From CAZDCD01 sp964503885 (GTDB lineage: Bacteria; Bacteroidota; Bacteroidia; Bacteroidales; UBA10428), in the NCBI GenBank assembly GCA_964503885.1, contig CAZDCD010000001.1:62001-126000 (forward strand): DNA of 64,000 nt, in the 5' to 3' direction. Below the pieces are notes generated by a model, which saw only the letters and a program-made list of their open reading frames with translations, did not search any database and had not been told where the DNA came from. Positions 56,086 through 64,000 of the stretch are shown here, piece by piece (position 1 is the stretch's first letter; each line of letters opens with the position of its first letter). The translations under genes were made by a program, and so were the position numbers.

Positions 56086-57801
56086 TTAAAGTTTGAAAAC
56101 ATTCTTTCTCATCAGTGAAAGAATTCCGCCTAGAAGCATCCACATTGTTAAAATTAACACAAGAATGGCAAGGATCAGCAGCAATATTTTTCCCCCGGCA
56201 ATGAAATCAAAAATATTATCAACCATTGCCCAAACAGTAACCATCAGTACAAAAAGCATGGGAATAAATGCCAGCAAATAGGGTTTTTTCTTATGGAACA
56301 GATAAACACTCACCAGGCCAAGTCCGATGGCGGCCAGAAGCTGATTGAGTGCTCCGAATAAACGCCAGAGTTCAAGTCCTCCTTTTGATAGGAGTTCATT
56401 TAAGGTTAAGAGCATTGCCGGCAGTACGATGATAAATGTTGCCACATAACGGCTATTCACAGGCCTGATCACCGATCCGTCTTTTCTTGTAAACACTTCC
56501 TGTATGGACAACCGTTGAATTCGGGTAGATGAATCAAGTGTTGTATTTGCAAAGCTTACAATAAATACAGCAATCAGCGAGGCGGCGACCTTTCCGGGTA
56601 TTCCTATGCTTGCCAGCAGATTTGAAGCCCCGGTGACAAATGCTTCGAGCTTGGCACCTATTCCCGCATTAATTCCTGTCCATGAAGAATATTGCATTGC
56701 ATAGGCGTCTGTACCGAATACTGTCAGATCACCCCGTTTCAGTCCCATGCCGAGGCCCCCTGCCACCGCCATAATAACAACAACGGCAAGAAACCCTTCA
56801 AGCAGCATGCCTCCGTATCCTATGAATAATGTATCCTTTTCGTATTTTACCTGCTTAACGGTTGTACCTGAACTGGCGAGCGAATGAAATCCCGATATCG
56901 CTCCACAGGCAATGGTTATGAAAAGCAGTGGCATCAAACCAGGAATGTCGGTACCCGGCTTGAATGCGGCCGGATTTATTGCCGGGGCGTCCATCGAAGG
57001 ATGTGCAACGAAAATACCAAGCACCAGCAAAAGTAATGCTATTGTGAGTTGGTGCGAGTTGATATAGTCTCGTGGCTGCAAAAGCTTCTGGACAGGGATT
57101 GTAGATGCAAGATACGAATAAATAAAAATAAATATGCTCCATGTGATCTTTTCGGAACCAAGAATTGGAAAGACTGTTATCGGAAATTTTGCCCCGATGA
57201 CTATTGTCACGTACATCAAAGTCACGGCGATCAAAGAATACATAAGATCGTTCTTTCCAAGCCTTATCTGCCATCCAAGCCAGATTGCAATGGGTATCTG
57301 CATCCAAACGGGAAAAACCGATTCGGGATATTTTACGAAAAGGGTGGCCACAATAATAGTGAACAACGACAGGACAATTAACAACAAAAACTGAATCAGG
57401 AATTGAAACGCTATTCGTGTGGAAGGTCCGATAATACTGCCTGTAAGATCCCCGATAGTTTTTCCTTTGTTCCTGGCTGAAATCACAAGGATGGAAAAAT
57501 CGTGCACTGCCCCCATGAATATGGAACCGAAAATAACCCATAGCAAGGCGGGTAGCCAACCCCATATGATTCCTATGGCCGGTCCCACGATAGGCCCTAA
57601 TCCTGCAATGGTGGTAAAATGATGGCCGAATACAATATTCTTTTTGGTCGGCACAAAGTCAACACCATCGCTGTATTGATAAGCCGGCATCTTATTTTTA
57701 TCATCCAGCGAGAAGAATTTATCGGCGATGAATTTACCATACAGCCGGTATGCCACCAAATAACCGACTAATGTGATCAAAACTAAAACAAGTGTATTCA
57801 T
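56086..57801 (-). CDS. cstA: Carbon starvation protein A family transporter
   Basis: The protein has 571 residues from ATG 57801; a TTG at 57843 would add 14 polar residues and is unlikely. It has about 14-16 membrane segments. Family words are FGHHFTTIAGLGPIVGPAIGIIWGWLPALLWV, FMGAVHDFSILVISARNKGKTIGDL and SGFHSLASSGTTVKQ, given here only as short landmarks of a longer match. CstA proteins take up peptides or pyruvate. It is a single-gene unit. Confidence 0.94.
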   Translation of the reverse strand: MNTLVLVLITLVGYLVAYRLYGKFIADKFFSLDDKNKMPAYQYSDGVDFVPTKKNIVFGHHFTTIAGLGPIVGPAIGIIWGWLPALLWVIFGSIFMGAVHDFSILVISARNKGKTIGDLTGSIIGPSTRIAFQFLIQFLLLIVLSLFTIIVATLFVKYPESVFPVWMQIPIAIWLGWQIRLGKNDLMYSLIAVTLMYVTIVIGAKFPITVFPILGSEKITWSIFIFIYSYLASTIPVQKLLQPRDYINSHQLTIALLLLVLGIFVAHPSMDAPAINPAAFKPGTDIPGLMPLLFITIACGAISGFHSLASSGTTVKQVKYEKDTLFIGYGGMLLEGFLAVVVIMAVAGGLGMGLKRGDLTVFGTDAYAMQYSSWTGINAGIGAKLEAFVTGASNLLASIGIPGKVAASLIAVFIVSFANTTLDSSTRIQRLSIQEVFTRKDGSVIRPVNSRYVATFIIVLPAMLLTLNELLSKGGLELWRLFGALNQLLAAIGLGLVSVYLFHKKKPYLLAFIPMLFVLMVTVWAMVDNIFDFIAGGKILLLILAILVLILTMWMLLGGILSLMRKNVFKL

Positions 57802-57957
57802 ATAACCGAAATCCAGTTTTATCGTATAATAATCATTTGCCAAATACTGAGTGCGTTAATTTTAGCAAAAGTAATTGTGTTATTTACTTGAAATTGATTA
57901 AATTTATAAAGGTATTAAAATTGGATGTTTTCACAAAAATTTTAACAACCACTGCAT

Positions 57958-58776
57958 ATGGATAAAAACATCAGGAGAACAATATTAATTCCTTACGATT
58001 TTACTCCCCTTTCAGAATTTGCCCTGCAGCACGGCGTACAATTCGCCAAAATGCTTGATACAGATATAACGATTCTGCATATCGTTCCCGATGTCGAATC
58101 TGAAGTCATCATCACTGAAAAGCTAAATGCTCTTGCAGAAGATACGTTCAGGATCTATAAGGTAAAGCCGGCTGTTATGGTCAGACCGGGTAAGGTCTCA
58201 AAAGCCATAAAAGACATTGCGCATAATCTGAATGCCATGCTGGTAATTATGAAAACTGAAGGACCCAAAGGGTGGAGAAGGTTTATCAAAAGCAGGGCCA
58301 TTAAGGTAATGATGGGATCTGATGTTCCTTTTATCGTCGTGCAGGCCCCGCCGATCAGGTTCAGTATCAGAAAAGTTATTGTACCCATTGATTTCAGGAG
58401 TGAGAACAAAGAAAAACTTACCTGGATCAATTTTCTGACCAAATTCTATCATCCGCAGATACACCTGTTCAGACCCAACAAAACCGATTACAGGGTACGA
58501 AACAACCTTAAGTTTGCCACCAAATTCCTGGAAGGACGGAATATCGATTTTGAGCTTGTTCATGCACGCGGAAAGAAAGACTTTACTTCCGAGGCAATTG
58601 AGTTCTCAAAATTCATCAGGGCAGATCTTATTGTAGTTATGCTCAATAAGTTTATCACATGGGATAAGGTCTTGTTCGGATTAAATGAACAGCAATATAT
58701 AACCAATGTTCATAAAATACCTGTTATGGTATTAAATCCCAGAGCCGATCTGCATAAACTGGGCGGATTCAATTAG
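57958..58776 (+). CDS. Tandem universal stress protein
   Basis: The protein has 272 residues in two Usp domains: ILIPYDFTPLSEFALQHGVQ and later PAVMVRPGKVSKAIKDIA in the first, and KVIVPIDFRSENKEKLTWI with a more diverged second half. The G-2x-G-9x-G ATP motif is not clear in either half. It is cytoplasmic. Its stop codon overlaps the stop of the convergent batE gene (TTAG, 58773-58776). Confidence 0.87.
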   Translation: MDKNIRRTILIPYDFTPLSEFALQHGVQFAKMLDTDITILHIVPDVESEVIITEKLNALAEDTFRIYKVKPAVMVRPGKVSKAIKDIAHNLNAMLVIMKTEGPKGWRRFIKSRAIKVMMGSDVPFIVVQAPPIRFSIRKVIVPIDFRSENKEKLTWINFLTKFYHPQIHLFRPNKTDYRVRNNLKFATKFLEGRNIDFELVHARGKKDFTSEAIEFSKFIRADLIVVMLNKFITWDKVLFGLNEQQYITNVHKIPVMVLNPRADLHKLGGFN

Positions 58777-59543
58777 AATGACTGAATTTTCTCGAATGCC
58801 GGATTCTCTACCCAACCTTTATTTCCGTTGCTGATTTTAATCTCACTCCAGTTGCTGATACTATCCGCGACTTCAACTTTTGTCCCTTCGTGCAGTATGA
58901 AGAGGTTTGTACCGTATTCATCCGGAGAACTTTTCGCTGTTACAGAAGGGGACATGATAATGGCAAAATTGTTATCGATCAGGTTTTTTCTGCTTTGGGC
59001 AGAAAAATAAAAGCCTGCAGCTGAAACCAGAATCAGCAGCAGAAAAGCATAAAAAAAGGTTTGCTTTAAAACCATTTTCCCCGAAAACAGAAAAACAAGA
59101 AGAAAAACCAGAAGCAGTATAAAAGCAGTCATACTGATGACAGCCCATGTATTGGTGTTAAATAGTATCAGTAACCTGTTCAGCCACCTTTTCAGAAAAA
59201 ACTCGGGTATTGTATCAATCTTATCCACTGTATGGGCATTGGCAAGATCGAGGTTGAACCTTATATCCTTATCAGTGGGGTCAAGCAGCAATGCCCTTTC
59301 GTAATTTAGTATTGCATGTGCATAGTCATTCATACGGTAATATGTATTCCCCAGGTTGTAATAAGCACCTGATGAACCATATCCTGAATCAATGACCGAC
59401 TGGTAAATTTTTGCAGCCATACTATAGTCATTTGCAGCATAGGCCTGGTTTGCAACACGTATCAATGAATCCGGATCTGATGTTGCCCATGTACAGGTTG
59501 CCTGAATGATAAGTATAATTGCAGGTATTATTTTCCTAGTCAT
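58773..59543 (-). CDS. batE: BatE: TPR and SH3-domain membrane protein of the aerotolerance operon
   Basis: The protein has 256 residues: a signal segment, TPR repeats (~25-110; AAKIYQSVIDSGYGSSGAYYNLGNTYYRMNDYAHAILNYERAL spans them), two membrane helices (~135-155 and ~163-180) and a C-terminal bacterial SH3 domain (~195-250; LHEGTKVEVADSISNWSEIKI, GNKGWV). Last gene of the bat operon, 12 nt after batD. It probably scaffolds the Bat complex in the periplasm. Confidence 0.88.
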   Translation of the reverse strand: MTRKIIPAIILIIQATCTWATSDPDSLIRVANQAYAANDYSMAAKIYQSVIDSGYGSSGAYYNLGNTYYRMNDYAHAILNYERALLLDPTDKDIRFNLDLANAHTVDKIDTIPEFFLKRWLNRLLILFNTNTWAVISMTAFILLLVFLLVFLFSGKMVLKQTFFYAFLLLILVSAAGFYFSAQSRKNLIDNNFAIIMSPSVTAKSSPDEYGTNLFILHEGTKVEVADSISNWSEIKISNGNKGWVENPAFEKIQSF

Positions 59544-59555
59544 ATTTGTCTTTTT

Positions 59556-61382
59556 TCATTTGAGTTTCTGGGCCAGGCGGCTTAATAAACCAACTGCAGA
59601 ATGGTAGTATTGTTCAGGTCCGGATGCTTCGGCACCCGGAGCATACCTGGCATATTCGCAATGATCGAGCAATGAGAACAGTTCCCCGATCAGTTCCTCA
59701 CTGATCTTTTTTCTGGTCAGTTCTTCCCCTGTTCTCTCCTTGGAAAGGTCGCCTGTCTGAATGGAAAGCTTGTCACCAAGAAATCCCCACACAGCCTTGC
59801 TAAGTTCCTCGTAAAATTGCTCATGATTATTATGTTTCATGAATGCTTTCGCTTTCCTGAGCCTTTTCGACGCTATTTTGCCTGCCTTACGGTTCTTCAC
59901 AAGAGTTAAATTTGCATTACGTCTGACTCTCTCTCTCCTGAGGATCAAAATCAGCACAAACAATACAAACGATATTATATAGGTTAAATAAAACACCCGG
60001 GAACCGAAAAGCAGCCTGTTCATTATTCTGAATTCCGGGGGGTTGTTCTTAATAAACAGGATATCTTTTCCGAGCAGCTTGAAGTCTTCTTTGGAAATAC
60101 CTGATACTATCACTGTTGTTGTGTCTTCATCACCTTTTTCAACCTGAATGGTATATTCATCTGATTTTAAGGTTATGTATTTTTCTTTGACGGGATCGAA
60201 ATATGTAAAATCAAAAGGCAGGATTTTGAATTCTCCGGCATACCGCGGTATCAGTACAAACTCAAATGTTTTGATCCCTGAAAGTTCACTGGTTTGATTC
60301 ACAGTGGTTTTCGGATCAAACTGTTCGACGTTAGCTGGAAATTCAATTGACGGCACATCAATGAGCTTTATGTTCCCCCTGCCTGAAACAATAACCTTAT
60401 ATGTCAATGCCTCATTGGTCTTAAGCATTGTCCGGTCAACCGTTGTTTTAAGTGTAAAATTGCCGACAGCTCCGGAAAATGAAGCGGGTTTGAGAGGCAA
60501 TCGTTTAACACGGATCTTTACGGGTTCGCTTTTTATCTTTACGGGGACATCGGCAACTTCAGGACCAAAAAAATCATCGAACAAACTCCTCGATCTGCGG
60601 GTTACCTGCTGCTGAACCGATGCAGTCATATCGAAGGGTTCAATGACAATATCTCCCGATTTTTGCGGATAGAGAATGAATTTCTGAATGATTCCAGTAT
60701 AATAGATCTCACCATTAACATTTTCACGCTCAAGTGAACGCAAAGGCGGTATATTTACAGCTTGTTTGTAAAAACCGGTAAATTCCGGACCGGAATAACC
60801 TTTGTCAATTCCGGAAACGGGCACTTTGGTATATAACTTGACCCAGGCCACAATCTGATCACCAATGTATGCCGATCGTTTATCCACATGAAGTCTGACA
60901 TATAAGTCTTTGTCCGACACGGCCTTTGATCCGGCTGACTGAGGCTCCTGCCCCTTATTCTTATTTGGCGTGGCCTGTGGCTGCCGGGCATTCGTTCCGC
61001 CCTGCACAACTTCTATGTTAACTGCGTTCGATTCAACCATTTTTCCCCCGAATTTTACTTTTGCTGCCGGGATTGTGAACGTCCCCTGCTTTACAGCCTT
61101 TAAATAATAAGTATAAGTGTATTGAACCGACTTACTCACTTTGCCGTTGATGATCTGCACATTCGAACTCGAACCGGTCATGGGACCGCCCAGTAACTGA
61201 AAATCGGTAAATTCAGGAATTTCAACTCCAGATACATTTTGGTTTATATTGTATACCAGCCTGAACTGTTCACCCACGTTCAATACACTTGGAGATGCTT
61301 CAGCCCTGAATTCTATGTCCTGAGCTTCAGCTGTAAGAACCGAAAAACCAATAACAAAAATATATGCAGAATATTTTTTCAT
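59556..61382 (-). CDS. batD: BatD: oxygen-tolerance protein
   Basis: The protein has 608 residues from ATG 61382, placed directly at a signal peptide (MKKYSAYIFVIGFSVLTAEAQ). A GTG at 61406 overlapping the batC stop by 3 nt is the alternative start. Beta-sandwich repeats fill the periplasmic part (VGEQFRLVYNINQNVSGVEIP, GPMTGSSSNVQIINGK, AYIGDQIVAWVKLYT). One transmembrane helix lies near 465 (YLTYIISFVLFVLILIL) and a cytoplasmic tail follows. The family is defined in the Bacteroides aerotolerance operon. Confidence 0.92.
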   Translation of the reverse strand: MKKYSAYIFVIGFSVLTAEAQDIEFRAEASPSVLNVGEQFRLVYNINQNVSGVEIPEFTDFQLLGGPMTGSSSNVQIINGKVSKSVQYTYTYYLKAVKQGTFTIPAAKVKFGGKMVESNAVNIEVVQGGTNARQPQATPNKNKGQEPQSAGSKAVSDKDLYVRLHVDKRSAYIGDQIVAWVKLYTKVPVSGIDKGYSGPEFTGFYKQAVNIPPLRSLERENVNGEIYYTGIIQKFILYPQKSGDIVIEPFDMTASVQQQVTRRSRSLFDDFFGPEVADVPVKIKSEPVKIRVKRLPLKPASFSGAVGNFTLKTTVDRTMLKTNEALTYKVIVSGRGNIKLIDVPSIEFPANVEQFDPKTTVNQTSELSGIKTFEFVLIPRYAGEFKILPFDFTYFDPVKEKYITLKSDEYTIQVEKGDEDTTTVIVSGISKEDFKLLGKDILFIKNNPPEFRIMNRLLFGSRVFYLTYIISFVLFVLILILRRERVRRNANLTLVKNRKAGKIASKRLRKAKAFMKHNNHEQFYEELSKAVWGFLGDKLSIQTGDLSKERTGEELTRKKISEELIGELFSLLDHCEYARYAPGAEASGPEQYYHSAVGLLSRLAQKLK

Positions 61383-61402
61383 TCCAAATGGTAAATAAAT
61401 GA

Positions 61403-62092
61403 TCACCAGTTTTTTTCAACCGGCACTTTTTTTGTTTTTTTCTTTTCCTGCTGAACTTTTTTAAGAACATCCTTTTCTTCCCGTGCAATCTCATCAAGCA
61501 ATCGTTCCGCATCCTCCCTCGAAATCTGTTGCTGCTTTTGTTGTTGCTGCTGGTTTTTTTGATCCGATTGCTGTGGTTGCTGTTGTTGTTGCTGATTTTG
61601 TTTATCCTGCTGCTGCTGATCCTGTTTCTGCTGCTGATTCTTTTGCTGTTGTTGCTGTTGGTTGTTAAGCATATTCATTGCTACCTGCAAATTATGTTTT
61701 GCATCAACATCTGCAGGATTATTCCTGAGCGCATTTTTATAGGCCTCGATGCTTTCCTTGAAATTATTTTCTTTAAAATAGCTATTTCCCAGGTTATAAA
61801 AATATTTTGAAACTTCCTTTTTATCTTTATTACCCCTGAGTGCAAGATCTTCGTACCGGGCTGATGATGCTGCAAATTTATCCTGCTTATAGAGTGAATT
61901 ACCTAAATTATAACCTGCTTTATCAGAATTTTCATCTTTTTCTAATGCTTTACGGTAAAGAATCTCCGCATCTTCATATTGCTTCTCCTGGTACTCCCGG
62001 TTTCCTTTCCGGATGTATTTCCGTTCTGCCTGAGAAAATGCCGGTGTAACCATTATTCCAGTTAAAAAAACAAAAATCACCTGGTATTTCAT
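61403..62092 (-). CDS. batC: BatC: TPR protein with long glutamine-rich tail
   Basis: The protein has 229 residues: a signal peptide (VFLTGIMVTPAFS), TPR repeats (~25-135; AEILYRKALEKDENSDKAGYNLGN within them), a glutamine-rich stretch (143-189) and a charged C-terminus ending KKVPVEKNW. Position between batB and batD and the TPR layout identify it. The Q-rich linker is common in this family. Confidence 0.88.
   Translation of the reverse strand: MKYQVIFVFLTGIMVTPAFSQAERKYIRKGNREYQEKQYEDAEILYRKALEKDENSDKAGYNLGNSLYKQDKFAASSARYEDLALRGNKDKKEVSKYFYNLGNSYFKENNFKESIEAYKNALRNNPADVDAKHNLQVAMNMLNNQQQQQQKNQQQKQDQQQQDKQNQQQQQQPQQSDQKNQQQQQKQQQISREDAERLLDEIAREEKDVLKKVQQEKKKTKKVPVEKNW
61526..61666 (-). 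repeat. Glutamine-codon low-complexity tract in batC
   Basis: A run of CAA/CAG codons (about 34 Gln in 47 codons) broken by Lys, Asp, Asn and a few other residues. Such triplet tracts can change length by slippage without a frameshift. Confidence 0.85.
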
Positions 62093-62235
62093 CCGATATT
62101 GCTTTTATAGTTAACTGACCTGATGGAACCCGCAGGGTTCATCGAAGTTGCACTTATCATAAAACTCAGCACTCCCGACATTAAAGCATGCCCTATATTT
62201 CTTTTTCCCATCATGTGAATAATTTTATGGTTTTT

Positions 62236-63276
62236 TCATATTTTAATCTTAAAAATGTGAATATTTCTGAACCATTTGCTTTTTCTTTCCGAAATAAAAA
62301 ACTCTGCCATGAGCAGTATCAGCGTAAACCAGATCAGATACGGAAATTGCTCTTCATATTCCGAATACACTTTTGTATCGATCTCCGCCTTGTCAAGCCG
62401 GTTAAGCTTATTGAACATGTCATTTAAGCCAACCCTGCTGCTTGTAGCCTGGTAATATTTCCCACCTGTAATCGATGCAATCTCGCTTAACATTGTGGCA
62501 TTCAGCCGGGTTATAATAACATTGCCCTGTCTGTCTTTTCTGAATGATTTCTGACCTGAATTGCTGTTTTCGGGGATGGGTGATCCTTTTATCGACCCCA
62601 TTCCTATTGTAAATATTTTTATGCCCTTGTCTGCAGCCGATTTGGCCATTTCCAGCGCATTCCCCTCATGATTTTCTCCGTCGGAGATAATAACGATCAC
62701 TTTGCCGGCTTCAGTTGAACTGGTGAATGATTTGCTGGCCAGTTCAATGGCTGATCCGATTGCAGTACCCTGCCGTGTAACAATGCTCGTATTTATAGTG
62801 GAAAGAAACATTTTAGCAGCCGAATAATCTGTAGTAATAGGAATTTGTGTGTAGGCATCCCCGGCGAATACAATAAGTCCCAGCTTATCGTTTTCCAACC
62901 TGTCAATCAGAGTCGAGATAGCTTGTTTAGCCCGTTCAAGCCTGTTCGGCTGAATATCTTCAGCCATCATGCTGTTTGAAACATCGAGTGCAAGAATGAT
63001 CTCGATCCCTTTTCGTTTAACTTCCCTTAGTTTTGATCCGAACTGTGGCCCGGCAATTGCAAAAATAAGGGCTGTAATTGCCAGGATCATCAGAAAGAAC
63101 TTGAAATGCGAACGGAATACAGATGCATCGGGCATAAGCTGACCGATCAATAATGGATCTCCAAACTTCTTTATTGCCATCTTCTTCACCCTGACTATGA
63201 TGAGGTAAACGATCACCAGCAGAGGGATAATCAGTAAGAGATATATGTAAGCACTATTGGCAAATCTGAAATACAT
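62236..63276 (-). CDS. batB: BatB: von Willebrand A-domain membrane protein
   Basis: The protein has 346 residues. Two N-terminal membrane helices (~8-27 and ~58-76) are followed by a VWA domain with the MIDAS motif DVSNS (LALDVSNSMMAEDIQPNRLERA), the threonine in RQGTAIGSAIELA and the aspartate in VIIISDGENHEG. A C-terminal helix (FPYLIWFTLILLMAEFFI) closes it. It is paralogous to the adjacent BatA. A 143-bp gap separates it from batC and contains a short hairpin (62122-62143). Confidence 0.93.
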   Translation of the reverse strand: MYFRFANSAYIYLLLIIPLLVIVYLIIVRVKKMAIKKFGDPLLIGQLMPDASVFRSHFKFFLMILAITALIFAIAGPQFGSKLREVKRKGIEIILALDVSNSMMAEDIQPNRLERAKQAISTLIDRLENDKLGLIVFAGDAYTQIPITTDYSAAKMFLSTINTSIVTRQGTAIGSAIELASKSFTSSTEAGKVIVIISDGENHEGNALEMAKSAADKGIKIFTIGMGSIKGSPIPENSNSGQKSFRKDRQGNVIITRLNATMLSEIASITGGKYYQATSSRVGLNDMFNKLNRLDKAEIDTKVYSEYEEQFPYLIWFTLILLMAEFFISERKSKWFRNIHIFKIKI

Positions 63277-63288
63277 CCTGTATAGTTT

Positions 63289-64000
63289 TTACGGTATCCT
63301 TCTCAATAGTGTATTTTTTATCAATACTTCAAGTATAAGTAATATTAATGCTGCAATGGCGAACCACAGGTATTCTTCTTTCTTACGGCTGTATTCCTTG
63401 ACATCGATCTTGGATTTTTCCAGCCGATCGATCTCGGCATAAATAGACCTCATTTTCTGATTGTCTGTTGCCCTGAAATATTTCCCGCCGGTCATATCAG
63501 AGATCTGCTGAAGGGTTGCCTCATCAATCTCAACAGGCATATCCTGGTATATCATCTGTCCCGTCCACGGATTTTTACCCCTCGGATACTTTGCCATTCC
63601 TTTTGTACCAATGCCAATGGTGTAAACCCTTATGCCATAGCTCTTAGCGAGCTCAGCCGCAGTTAGGGGACCTATTGCGCCCTGGTTGTTCACCCCATCG
63701 GTAAGTAAAATGATCACTTTTGAAACTGCATCACTGTTCTTCAGCCGGGCAATTGCGTTTGCCAGTCCCACACCTATTGCTGTACCATCCTCAATCATCC
63801 CGCTTTTGATATCTTTAAAGAGGTTTATCAGTACCGATCTGTCGGTGGTCAGGGGACATTGGGTAAAACTTTCGGCACTGAATACAACAAGTCCGATCCT
63901 GTCATTCGGCCTGTTCGAAATAAATTCAATGGCAAGATCTTTTGATGCTTCCAGACGGTCGGGTTTAAAGTCTGTGGCCAGCATACTGCTCGAAATATCC
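63289..64000 (-). CDS. batA: BatA: von Willebrand A-domain protein (5' end beyond window)
   Basis: The frame is open to the right edge; the first visible codons read DISSSMLATDFKPDRLEASK, with DISSS as the MIDAS motif. DGTAIGVGLANAIARL and VIILLTDGVNNQG complete the metal site, and a C-terminal helix (LWFAIAALILLILEVLI) ends it. It lacks its N-terminal membrane part, which lies outside. It ends 12 nt before batB. Confidence 0.93.
   Translation of the reverse strand, partial: DISSSMLATDFKPDRLEASKDLAIEFISNRPNDRIGLVVFSAESFTQCPLTTDRSVLINLFKDIKSGMIEDGTAIGVGLANAIARLKNSDAVSKVIILLTDGVNNQGAIGPLTAAELAKSYGIRVYTIGIGTKGMAKYPRGKNPWTGQMIYQDMPVEIDEATLQQISDMTGGKYFRATDNQKMRSIYAEIDRLEKSKIDVKEYSRKKEEYLWFAIAALILLILEVLIKNTLLRRIP

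Noticed and set aside
1..64000. CRISPR arrays, tRNA/rRNA genes, insertion sequences, phage genes
   Set aside because: No regularly spaced repeats, no cloverleaf-like or rRNA-like sequence and no transposase or integrase words were seen on either strand; the in-gene repeats are protein-domain repeats.

Overview
This window is from a member of the Bacteroidota, probably a free-living Bacteroidales or Marinilabiliales-type organism. The support is a SusC/SusD outer-membrane uptake pair with an ECF sigma factor and FecR anti-sigma factor, a type IX secretion C-terminal sorting domain, TAnnTTTG/TTTG-type promoters, a complete chemosensory gene set with no flagellar genes, and a Bat aerotolerance operon. 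A run of 100 N at 7622-7721 shows that it is a draft scaffold. I saw no rRNA, tRNA, CRISPR array or insertion sequence.

Region 1 (1-26364, all minus strand) is one long co-directional locus. In transcription order it holds an ECF sigma factor, FecR, SusC, SusD, a ~1100-residue FG-GAP/ASPIC-UnbV lipoprotein, a second SusD, a second ~1100-residue FG-GAP/ASPIC-UnbV lipoprotein, a chorismatase-like protein, a shorter FG-GAP/UnbV protein (cut by the gap), a broken four-helix-bundle gene, an asparagine-synthase-like protein without its glutaminase cysteine, a radical SAM protein, another FG-GAP/UnbV lipoprotein, a beta-propeller lipoprotein resembling hydrazine synthase alpha but without its CxxCH, and a YVTN-propeller multihaem cytochrome that runs off the left edge. 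It is regulated like a polysaccharide utilisation locus but encodes no glycoside hydrolase. The cargo is calcium-binding propeller proteins plus three small-molecule or peptide-modifying enzymes. The susD-UnbV pair is tandemly duplicated. I consider this locus the best candidate for an undescribed system.

Region 2 (26870-34350) has a secreted protein with 11-residue coiled-coil repeats (minus), then a plus-strand three-gene operon: a GPH-family sugar:cation symporter, a GH94 phosphorylase and a GH130 phosphorylase. This is a route for importing beta-linked oligosaccharides and splitting them with phosphate. The symporter is exceptional: exactly three 95-residue cadherin/Ig-like repeats (855 bp, flanked by AATGAA) sit in its periplasmic loop between TM5 and TM6.

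Region 3 (34403-38661) holds a type IX cargo protein, apolipoprotein N-acyltransferase, DUF1360 and DUF1573 proteins, and a 72-residue protein behind two TGAT-N4-ATCA boxes.

Region 4 (38887-54550) is signalling: free-methionine-R-sulfoxide reductase, three single-domain response regulators, a Crp/Fnr regulator, then a chemosensory operon (CheZ-motif helical protein, STAS, CheY, CheA, CheW, CheR, a histidine kinase whose phospho-acceptor His is Asn, CheD, CheB, a GAF/PAS sensor and a hybrid kinase). A third TGAT-N4-ATCA box precedes it. With no flagellar genes or classical transmembrane MCP in view, it may control gliding, adhesion or another non-flagellar output.

Region 5 (54557-64000) is housekeeping and stress: a glutathione-peroxidase-like protein, DUF2784, acylphosphatase, CstA, a universal stress protein and the batA-batB-batC-batD-batE operon, with batA cut by the right edge.
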